Position numbers and translations under genes: made by a program. This document shows, one piece after another, positions 1 to 4,673 of a stretch of 7,510 nucleotides of DNA. The DNA lies in NCBI GenBank assembly GCA_029933115.1, contig JAOZOT010000162.1:1-7510 (forward strand), read 5' to 3'. Source of the stretch: Anaerolineae bacterium. GTDB taxonomy: Bacteria; Chloroflexota; Anaerolineae; E26-bin7. The notes beneath the pieces were generated by a model, which saw only the letters and a list, made by a program, of their open reading frames with translations, was not told where the DNA came from and made no database searches. How positions within the stretch are numbered: the first letter of the stretch is position 1; each line of letters opens with the position of its first letter.

Positions 1-345
1 CCACCCTCCCGCAGGCTGCGAACCCTGCGGGAGGATCACTGCCCACGCAGCGGGGTACGTCCCAAAAGCGCCGGAGTAGACTACCACCCCCCGCGGGTGG
101 CAAACCCTGCGGGAGGGTCACCGCCCACGCAGCGGGGTATGCCCCAAAAGCGCCGGAGTAGACTACCACCCTCCCGCAGGCTGCGAACCCTGCGGGAGGG
201 TCACTGCCCACGCAGCGGGGTACGTCCCAAAAGTCTCGGAGAGCAACTTACCACCCTCCCGCAGGTGGCGAACCCTGCGGGAGGGTCACCGCCCACGCAG
301 TGAGGTATGTCCCAAAAGCGCCGGAGTAGACTATCACCCTCCCGC
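1..345. repeat. Tandem array of about 4.2 hairpin-bearing 82-85 bp units
   Basis: Units begin at 1, 84, 166 and 251, and a truncated fifth begins at 334, giving periods of 83, 82, 85 and 83 bp. Units 1, 3 and 4 open with CCCTCCCGCAGG, an 8-nt loop and CCTGCGGGAGGG (arms 4-15/24-35, 169-180/189-200, 254-265/274-285). This is a 12-bp stem, with one end mismatch in unit 1. Unit 2 has a diverged left arm (CCCCCCGCGGG) but keeps the right arm. The rest of each unit is conserved, including CGCCCACGCAG, GGGTA and CCCAAAAG. The array is not coding: the short frames that run through it simply repeat the unit. It starts at or before the window edge, so copy number is a minimum. It lies 3' of the sugar-phosphate transferase gene. 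The hairpins have no T-run on either strand, so they are not obvious terminators. Spacers average about 50 bp but are themselves repeated, so this is not a CRISPR array. Confidence 0.9.
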
Positions 346-361
346 AAAACCTATTCTCCCC

Positions 362-1417
362 TCAGGGCGGGGGCGCGGGGGTGCCCCCCGACCCACCTCC
401 CACCTCTGCCCCCTGACGCGCTATCCACCACAAAGCAGCAACGGCCACCAACCCAAAACCTATTATCGCATAAAACTTGTACAGCCGCGAGGAGATAACG
501 AGAGCCAGCCCACCGAAGAAGGCACAGAAAAGATAATAGAGCAACACAATCCGGCGTTGCGACAAGCCAATATCCAACAGCCTGTAGTGCAAATGGCCCA
601 AATCCGCCTGACTGACGGAGCGGCCATGCCACAGACGGTTCACAATCTGCCAGGCTACGTCCAAGATAGGCAGGCCCAATACCAGGAGCATGGTTGCCAC
701 CCGGCCTCCGGCCACAATAGAGACAGTGCCCACGGCATACCCCAGGAACAAGGCTCCGCAACTGCCCATAAAAACCTTGGCCGGATGAAAATTGTAGGGC
801 AGAAATCCCAGAGTAGCTCCCAGCAGGGCAAGTGGCAGGAGAGAGACGCTGTGTTGCCCCTCGCGGTACATGTGGATAGCCAGCACAGCCGAGGCGATAG
901 CTGCCACCCCGGCCGCCAGCCCGTCCAGCCCATCCAGCCAATTGACGGTGTTGATCATACCCATGATCCAGAACACCGTAAAGGGCACCGTGAAATACAG
1001 GGGGAAAACCACTTGCTGGTTGGTGAAGGGGTTGTTGACCCGCTCGATAAAGACCAGAAAGCCATTGGCCATCAGCGCCGCCGCCAACTGGGCCAGGAAT
1101 TGAGGGGCCGGAGAGAGCTCTCTCCGGTCGTCGCAGAGCCCCACCACGAACATAAAGGTCGAACCCAGCAACACTCCCAACAGACGGGTCAACTCTTTGG
1201 GATCCTGGCGGGGAACAGGCAAGAACTGGGCCACAACCACCGCTGTTGTGAAGGCTACGTACAGGGCTAGTCCTCCCAGTCGTGGCACCTTCCCCTGATG
1301 CACCCGTCGGGGCCCTGGCACGTCTACCAGTCCGTAGCGCCGTGCCACCCCCCCGGCCAGCGGTGTCAGCACCAGCGCCAACCCAAAGGCTATGGCAAAA
1401 ACCGTAAAGAAAGGCAC
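362..1417 (-). CDS. WecA/TagO/MraY-family polyprenyl-phosphate sugar-1-phosphate transferase
   Basis: Polytopic membrane enzyme of 351 aa, a usual length for this family. Known members move an N-acetylhexosamine-1-phosphate from a UDP-sugar to undecaprenyl phosphate at the inner face of the membrane, the first step of wall polymer or exopolysaccharide synthesis. Visible motifs are HQGKVPRLGGL (40-50), the Asp pair VGLCDD (D96, D97), NTVNWLDGLDG (156-166, with D162 and D165), PYNFHPAKVFMG (207-218) and GHLHYR (274-279, the His motif). There are around ten hydrophobic helices. Two deviations stand out. Residue 219 is Ser where the family usually has Asp (FMGDxG; here MGSCG), and the third His-motif position is Tyr. 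The C-terminal tail from about residue 339 is Gly/Pro-rich and encoded by low-complexity DNA. The start is GTG, with AGGAG 12 nt upstream (1430-1434). The gene lies 31 bp after the kinase stop codon, so the two are probably co-transcribed. The exact sugar substrate cannot be read from the sequence. Confidence 0.88.
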   Translation of the reverse strand: MPFFTVFAIAFGLALVLTPLAGGVARRYGLVDVPGPRRVHQGKVPRLGGLALYVAFTTAVVVAQFLPVPRQDPKELTRLLGVLLGSTFMFVVGLCDDRRELSPAPQFLAQLAAALMANGFLVFIERVNNPFTNQQVVFPLYFTVPFTVFWIMGMINTVNWLDGLDGLAAGVAAIASAVLAIHMYREGQHSVSLLPLALLGATLGFLPYNFHPAKVFMGSCGALFLGYAVGTVSIVAGGRVATMLLVLGLPILDVAWQIVNRLWHGRSVSQADLGHLHYRLLDIGLSQRRIVLLYYLFCAFFGGLALVISSRLYKFYAIIGFGLVAVAALWWIARQGAEVGGGSGGTPAPPP

Positions 1418-1448
1418 GTCCCTTGGCCGCTCCTATTCAAAGGAATGT

Positions 1449-3167
1449 CTACTCGAGGTCTCGTAGCTCCTTTTGGGTCTCTATTTTCAACCAGGGCTTT
1501 GCGTCGGATTGCATCACAAAGTCGAATTCCTGGCGCGCTTTTTCCACGTCACCTACAGCTTTCCAATACAGGCCCATGCCAAAGTGCGCCTCAGCCAGGT
1601 CTGGAGACAATCGGAGGGCTGTTTCCAACTCTGCACGGCCTTCTTCTAGCTGGCCTGTACCCACCAGGAAAGTCCCTACCGCTGCATGGGGCAGAGGCAA
1701 CTCAGGCTTAAGCTCCGTGACCCGTTTGAAGTACTCGGTGGCGGGCCTTATCTGTCGGTCCCACCAGAGGGATTGACCGGCTTTTATGTTGGCCTCAACG
1801 CTATCGGGTTCGAGGTCAGCAGCGCGCTGGTACATCTCGGTCGCCCTGTCGAAATCTTTCTGAGCGACCAGTATGTCGCCAGCTTTAATATAAGCTTCCG
1901 CGAAATTGGGGTCAAGCTCAATGGCCTTCTCGTATTCCTCCAGGGCTTTGGCCTCGTCCCCCTGGCGGGCGTAGGCATTGCCCAAGATGAAATGAGCCTG
2001 GGGATCGTCAGGATTGGCCTGCACTTGCCTCAGAGCCTGGCTGACGGGGTCTTCGCTGGGCAGCGGCATCCTCGTCGGCCTCTCAGGGGAAGGAATGGCC
2101 TCGGTTGGAGGGCGGGCGATGGGCGTCAGTTCTTCTGGGGTGAGTTTGGCTTTTCGGTTTTGGGAGGCAAAGAAGAACCCGACGCAGCAGGCAAGGAGCA
2201 GGAAAGCAGCCACCGTCCCACCAATGATCGGCCAACGCTTTCGCGAGGGCTCGGCCTCGGGTTCGGCTTCGACGGCAGTGGGGGGGACAATTGTTGGCTC
2301 TGCCGCCTTCTCTTCCTCTGGCGCAGGAACCACTTCGGATGCAGCCTCGACAACAGCATCTTCAAAAGCTGTCACCAAATCCGTCACCTTCTGGTAGCGG
2401 TCGTCCTTGTCCTTGGCCAGGGCCTTGAGCACCACCCGCTCCAGCGAGGGGAAGATATCGGGCTTGATGGCTGTCGGCAGGGGCAAGGGGGTATAAATAT
2501 GGTCGTGAACGACGGCATAAGGGGTATCGGCACTGAAGGGCACACGGCCGGTCAGCATCTCGAAGAGGACCACTCCCAGAGAATAGATGTCGGCGCGCTC
2601 GTCAATTTCTTCGCCCTTGGCCTGTTCAGGGGACATATACTGGGGGGTACCGATCATCATGTCCCTGGAAAGGGTGGACTCGCCGCTCTGGGCCATGCGG
2701 GCCAGCCCGAAATCGGTCAGGAAGATGCCCCCTTCGGGAGTCAACATAATGTTGGAAGGCTTTATATCCCGATGCAACACCCCTTGCTCGTGAGCATAGG
2801 CCAGCGCCTCGGCCACAGGCTTCAGGATTTCCAGGATGCGTTCCGGGGGCAAAGGTCCCCCTTTCAGGTGAGCCTTGAGGGTCTCTCCCTCGATGTAGCG
2901 CATCACCAGATAAGCCATACCCTTATGCTCGCTGAAATCATAGACGGGTACGATGTGAGGGTGCTCTAGCTTGGCCACGATCCGGGCCTCGCGTTGGAAA
3001 CGGGCCAAAAAGTTAGGATCCTCTTTAAAGGCCGGGTGCAGCACCTTGATAGCCACGTAACGGTCCAGGGCGGGATGGTAGGCTTTGAAAACCGTGGCCA
3101 TGCCTCCCTGGCCCAATCGTTCGATAATGCGATATGGTCCGACGTTTTCTCCTGGTGAGAGTGGCAT
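1449..3167 (-). CDS. Membrane Ser/Thr protein kinase with extracellular TPR domain
   Basis: Protein of 572 aa. The N-terminal half is a Hanks-type kinase (about 12-270). It has the Gly loop GQGGMATVF (19-27), catalytic Lys K41, helix-C Glu E60, HRDIKPSN (132-139, with D134 and N139), DFG (152-154), an activation loop with several Ser/Thr, SPE (179-181) in place of APE, and D193 in the DIYSLG motif. All catalytic residues are present, so it should be active. An acidic Pro/Glu/Ala-rich linker (275-308) leads to a single membrane segment (about 312-334), flanked by RKR on the cytoplasmic side. A Pro-rich stalk follows, then five consecutive 34-residue TPRs (about 388-557) predicted to be outside the cell. 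Bacterial relatives usually carry PASTA or other sensor domains there. TPRs suggest protein-partner sensing, which is inference. The ATG start is preceded by a purine-rich AAAGGGGGA stretch. The gene is the first of a two-gene unit with the sugar-phosphate transferase, pointing to control of envelope polymer synthesis. Confidence 0.95.
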   Translation of the reverse strand: MPLSPGENVGPYRIIERLGQGGMATVFKAYHPALDRYVAIKVLHPAFKEDPNFLARFQREARIVAKLEHPHIVPVYDFSEHKGMAYLVMRYIEGETLKAHLKGGPLPPERILEILKPVAEALAYAHEQGVLHRDIKPSNIMLTPEGGIFLTDFGLARMAQSGESTLSRDMMIGTPQYMSPEQAKGEEIDERADIYSLGVVLFEMLTGRVPFSADTPYAVVHDHIYTPLPLPTAIKPDIFPSLERVVLKALAKDKDDRYQKVTDLVTAFEDAVVEAASEVVPAPEEEKAAEPTIVPPTAVEAEPEAEPSRKRWPIIGGTVAAFLLLACCVGFFFASQNRKAKLTPEELTPIARPPTEAIPSPERPTRMPLPSEDPVSQALRQVQANPDDPQAHFILGNAYARQGDEAKALEEYEKAIELDPNFAEAYIKAGDILVAQKDFDRATEMYQRAADLEPDSVEANIKAGQSLWWDRQIRPATEYFKRVTELKPELPLPHAAVGTFLVGTGQLEEGRAELETALRLSPDLAEAHFGMGLYWKAVGDVEKARQEFDFVMQSDAKPWLKIETQKELRDLE

Positions 3168-3245
3168 GATTGTCCCCCTTTGTGTAAGGATTGTGCGTTG
3201 TGACCGGCAGGATTGGTTGCCGCCTGGATTGTTCCCCTCAAGTCT

Positions 3246-3274
3246 ATTATACCCTCAAAATGCAAACAAATCAA
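3246..3274 (-). promoter_or_regulatory. Sigma70-type promoter for the kinase gene
   Basis: On the minus strand, TTGATT (3269-3274) and a perfect TATAAT (3246-3251) are separated by 17 nt, with GGG directly before the -10 box. Transcription should begin near 3239, leaving a leader of about 70 nt before the kinase ATG at 3167. The surrounding DNA (about 3245-3300) is markedly AT-rich compared with the genes. No operator-like palindrome was seen. Confidence 0.75.
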
Positions 3275-3325
3275 CATTGAATTGTAAACAAAAGGTTAAT
3301 CGAGCGGAAAAAGGGTGGGAGTCAT

Positions 3326-3354
3326 TTGACAATTTTCTCAACATGTTATATACT
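3326..3354 (+). promoter_or_regulatory. Strong sigma70-type promoter for the tRNA / T-box / leuS unit
   Basis: TTGACA (3326-3331, perfect) and TATACT (3349-3354, one mismatch) are separated by exactly 17 nt. Transcription should start at about 3361, just ahead of the first base of tRNA-Ala at 3367. The promoter is divergent from the kinase promoter. No second convincing promoter and no terminator were found between this tRNA and the T-box leader, so this promoter may drive both tRNAs, the leader, the HEPN-NT pair and leuS. Confidence 0.8.
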
Positions 3355-3366
3355 ACTTTTGGCTGT

Positions 3367-3442
3367 GGGGCTGTAGCTCAGATGGGAGAGCGTATCAATC
3401 GCACTGATGAGGTCAGGGGTTCGAGTCCCCTCAGCTCCACCA
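3367..3442 (+). tRNA. tRNA-Ala (anticodon CGC)
   Basis: A full 76-nt cloverleaf with encoded CCA. The acceptor stem is GGGGCTG/CAGCTCC and contains the G3:U70 wobble pair that identifies alanine tRNAs. The D stem is GCTC/GAGC, the anticodon stem TATCA/TGATG (one G:U pair), and the loop ATCGCAC places the anticodon CGC at 3400-3402, reading GCG. The T arm is AGGGG-TTCGAGT-CCCCT and the discriminator is A73. It lies about 6 nt after the predicted start of transcription. Confidence 0.97.
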
Positions 3443-3468
3443 GCTTGGCCGATGGCGGATAGCCGATG
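3410..3468 (+). repeat. Direct repeat, copy 1: tRNA-Ala 3' half plus flank
   Basis: This stretch is matched by 3781-3839. The first 34 nt (variable loop, T arm, 3' acceptor strand, CCA and the next G) are identical. The following 25 nt differ at only four positions, all transitions. Similarity fades soon after GCCGATG. Because it runs past the mature tRNA end into non-functional flank, the match reflects duplication rather than structural constraint alone. Confidence 0.85.
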
Positions 3469-3534
3469 GCAGATGGAGGAGAGGACGGGACGCTAATAGC
3501 CAGCGGCAAGAGGTGAATAGCTACAGGCTGTGAA

Positions 3535-3633
3535 CAGGAGTAGTAGGCCATCCCCTCAGCGAGCCGGGAAAGACCAGGTGGAAGCCCGGCAGGGGTACTC
3601 AAGGGGAGTGCCACCGAAGGCCGAACTCGCCTG
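3535..3633 (+). promoter_or_regulatory. T-box stem I with specifier codon CTC (Leu)
   Basis: The specifier loop is closed by two perfect 4-bp helices, CAGG 3535-3538 with CCTG 3630-3633 and GGCC 3546-3549 with GGCC 3619-3622. The 5' side of the loop is AGTAGTA (3539-3545, the loop-E type AGUA element). The 3' side is GAA CTC G, so the specifier is CTC at 3626-3628 followed by a purine, as in known T-boxes. Below it, GGCT (3526-3529)/AGCC (3636-3639) and unpaired GTGAA/GG form a kink-turn-like base. Above it, CCGGG (3564-3568)/CCCGG (3585-3589) with AGCGAG (3558-3563) and GGTGGAAG (3577-3584) matches the distal AG-bulge/T-loop module that contacts the tRNA elbow. An extra 7-bp hairpin GGTACTC/GAGTGCC (3594-3612) is present on the 3' side. 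Confidence 0.88.
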
Positions 3634-3737
3634 GGAGCCGCAGCGGTGAACACAACGGATATCTGCTGTTTTCCCAGATTCGTTGTTCTAGCCGTTGCCG
3701 GGTGGCGCTCGTTAACGCGCCGAGAGTGGATGAACGT

Positions 3738-3813
3738 GGGGCTGTGGCGCAGTTGGGAGCGCGTCTCAATGGCATTGAGAAGGTCAGGGGTTCGAGTCCC
3801 CTCAGCTCCACCA
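3738..3813 (+). tRNA. tRNA-Ala (anticodon GGC), located within T-box stem III
   Basis: Complete 76-nt cloverleaf with encoded CCA. The acceptor is GGGGCTG/CAGCTCC with the alanine G3:U70 pair, the D stem GCGC/GCGC, and the anticodon stem a perfect TCTCA/TGAGA. The loop ATGGCAT gives anticodon GGC at 3771-3773 (reads GCC and GCU), the T arm is AGGGG-TTCGAGT-CCCCT and the discriminator is A73. Nothing suggests decay. It has no recognisable promoter of its own: the DNA just upstream is T-box stem II/III sequence. It must therefore be processed from the leader transcript, or from a promoter I cannot see. Confidence 0.96.
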
Positions 3814-3839
3814 GTCTGGCTGATGGCGGACAGCCGATG
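3781..3839 (+). repeat. Direct repeat, copy 2: tRNA-Ala 3' half plus flank
   Basis: Second copy of the 59-nt repeat described at 3410-3468. It covers the 3' half of tRNA-Ala(GGC) and 26 nt downstream. The nonamer ACAGCCGAT at its end (3830-3838) recurs at 3879-3887, just at the 3' arm of T-box stem III, and could mark a junction of the inserted segment. Confidence 0.8.
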
Positions 3840-3895
3840 ATGGATGCAAGCCATCGAGCGAGATCTGCCCGTAGCTCAACAGCCGATTCATCAAA

Positions 3896-3929
3896 CAGGG
3901 TGGTACCGCGGAGAACCCCTTCGTCCCTG
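3896..3929 (+). promoter_or_regulatory. T-box antiterminator
   Basis: AGGGTGGTACCGCGG (3897-3911) is the consensus T-box element. CAGGG (3896-3900) pairs with CCCTG (3925-3929), and ACCGCG with the CGT at 3922-3924 forms the upper part, as in known antiterminators. The bulge TGGT (3901-3904) is complementary to ACCA, the 3' end of a tRNA with discriminator A, which fits tRNA-Leu. Its 3' half overlaps the 5' half of the terminator, so the two folds exclude each other. Confidence 0.9.
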
Positions 3930-3944
3930 AGGGCGAGGGGGTTT
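3914..3944 (+). terminator. T-box-controlled intrinsic terminator
   Basis: AACCCCTTCG-T-CCC pairs with GGG-CGAGGGGGTT around a TGA loop, giving a 13-bp GC-rich stem with one bulged T and one G:U pair. Only TTT follows before CGCC, so the U-tract is short. The Shine-Dalgarno site of the next gene (GGGAG, 3955-3959) is outside the hairpin, which favours transcriptional rather than translational control. Confidence 0.8.
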
Positions 3945-3966
3945 CGCCTAATGAGGGAGAAAAGAA

Positions 3967-4347
3967 ATGCGCGAGGAGGTGGCCAACAATTGGGCGCAGG
4001 CTCAAGAGGACTTGCAGACGGCCAGGGTGCTTCTGGATACAGAGAGATACTACGCCAGCGTCTTCTTCAGTCAGCAGGCGGCGGAAAAAGCCCTTAAGGC
4101 ACTTCATCTGCACGAGAAGCGAGAACAACCCAAGACCCACAACTTGGTCGAGTTGGCCAAGGCGCTGGAAGCCTCCGAGGAAGTGCACGAAGCGGCAAGG
4201 GAGCTGACGCCAGACTACCTGGTCACACGCTATGTCAACGCAGCCAACGGCATCCCGGCCGAGATGTATGATCAGAAATCAGCGCAGATGCACCTGAATT
4301 ATGCCCAGGCGGTTATGGAATGGACGAGGAAACGCTTGCCGAAGTGA
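3967..4347 (+). CDS. HEPN-domain protein (putative RNase toxin-like partner)
   Basis: Small alpha-helical protein of 126 aa resembling the HEPN family of COG2250/PF05168 type. It has the signature around RYYASVFFSQQAAEKALKAL (27-46), then a short loop and TH-NL (57-60), and a TRY motif (87-89) where relatives often have SRYPD. R52 and H58 are spaced as Rx5H, compatible with the Rx4-6H motif of catalytic HEPN RNases. I cannot tell whether they form an active site. HEPN proteins are typically encoded beside a minimal nucleotidyltransferase, as here, and some pairs are toxin-antitoxin systems. The Tyr in the Rx4HxY motif that MntA-type enzymes AMPylate in HepT is not seen. The ATG is 7 nt after GGGAG (3955-3959). 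The gene is the first reading frame after the leucine T-box, so it should rise under leucine starvation together with leuS. Confidence 0.85.
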   Translation: MREEVANNWAQAQEDLQTARVLLDTERYYASVFFSQQAAEKALKALHLHEKREQPKTHNLVELAKALEASEEVHEAARELTPDYLVTRYVNAANGIPAEMYDQKSAQMHLNYAQAVMEWTRKRLPK

Positions 4348-4661
4348 AGCGGTTTTTGGAAGCGTTGGGACAAGACTGGCCCTTGCAACGGGCGATCCTC
4401 TTCGGCTCTCGGGCCAGAGGAGACCATCTCCGCTACAGCGATGTGGATTTGCTCCTGGTTTCAGACGCTTTCGAGGGCATCGCTTTTCCCGATCGGCCCA
4501 GCAAATTGTATCAGCATTGGGAAGGCGGATTGCCCTTGGAAATCCTGTGTTACACGCCAGCAGAATTTGACAAGAAACGCCAGATGATCGGTTTGGTCCG
4601 GGATGCGGTACGGGAGGGAATTTCTTTGCTTTTGCCTCAGGAGGAGAAGAAGAAAGGTTAA
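4320..4661 (+). CDS. Minimal nucleotidyltransferase (MNT) partner of HEPN protein
   Basis: A 113-aa single-domain protein of the DNA-polymerase-beta-like nucleotidyltransferase superfamily. The glycine motif GSRARG (29-34) is followed by SDVDLLLV (40-47), whose D41 and D43 bind metal. E74 in LPLEILCYTPAEF is a plausible third acidic residue. All expected catalytic residues are present, so it is probably active. In characterised MNT-HEPN modules the enzyme transfers AMP to the HEPN partner and silences it; whether that holds here is unknown. The ATG at 4320 overlaps the last 28 bp of the HEPN gene in another frame, with AGGCGG upstream (4306-4311), which points to translational coupling. The stop codon is 12 bp before the leuS ATG. 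Confidence 0.88.
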   Translation: MDEETLAEVKRFLEALGQDWPLQRAILFGSRARGDHLRYSDVDLLLVSDAFEGIAFPDRPSKLYQHWEGGLPLEILCYTPAEFDKKRQMIGLVRDAVREGISLLLPQEEKKKG

Positions 4662-4665
4662 GGAG
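4661..4665 (+). promoter_or_regulatory. Ribosome binding site of leuS
   Basis: AGGAG lies 8 nt before the ATG at 4674 and overlaps the last base of the nucleotidyltransferase stop codon. This supports the chosen LeuRS start and tight coupling to the upstream pair. Confidence 0.85.
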
Positions 4666-4673
4666 ACATCATT

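Larger units (their letters stand above)
3520..3944 (+). promoter_or_regulatory. Leucine-specific T-box riboswitch leader, interrupted by a tRNA gene
   Basis: T-box leaders pair with the anticodon and the free 3' end of an uncharged tRNA, and let transcription proceed when that tRNA is uncharged. In order are stem I (3520-3644), a stem II hairpin (ACAACG 3652-3657 with CGTTGT 3681-3686, inner ATCTG/CAGAT), a GGCGC/GCGCC hairpin (about 3704-3721) followed by the conserved-type GAGAGTGG (3722-3729), stem III arms GATGAA (3729-3734) and TTCATC (3887-3892), the T-box (3897-3911) and a terminator (3914-3944). The CTC specifier and the downstream leuS agree on leucine. The odd feature is that stem III holds 152 nt between its arms, including a whole tRNA-Ala. 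Family features are known; the pairings given were made by eye. Confidence 0.9.

Noticed and set aside
1..345. CRISPR array
   Set aside because: The intervals between hairpins are themselves copies of each other and not unique spacers, and no cas gene is in the window.
557..1270. 237-codon open frame on the plus strand
   Set aside because: It is antisense to the WecA-like gene, is Gln/His-rich and has no ribosome binding site or family likeness.
1686..2969. 427-codon open frame on the plus strand
   Set aside because: It is antisense to the kinase gene, whose catalytic motifs, membrane segment and TPRs are unmistakable.
3596..3598. TAC (Tyr) as T-box specifier
   Set aside because: It lies in a separate 7-bp hairpin. 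The loop with AGTAGTA opposite GAA-CTC-G and perfect flanking helices is the proper specifier loop, and leuS supports Leu.
3410..3839. attL/attR of an integrative element at a tRNA gene
   Set aside because: The duplicated 3' half of tRNA-Ala fits an attachment site in form. However, both tRNAs are complete with different anticodons, and the 300 bp between them hold only T-box leader and no integrase.
3378..3854. Minus-strand reading frames over the tRNA region containing peptides such as GTRTPDLLNAIETRSQ and LRGLEPLT
   Set aside because: These are antisense translations of tRNA genes and their flanks, a familiar source of false proteins. The plus strand carries two perfect tRNA cloverleaves and a T-box.
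3867..3882. Second tRNA-like 5' end (GCCCGTAGCTCAACAG, resembling the start of an arginine tRNA)
   Set aside because: The match covers only the acceptor 5' strand and D-arm start. No matching GAGC, anticodon arm or T arm follows, since the T-box begins at once. It may be a relic or chance.
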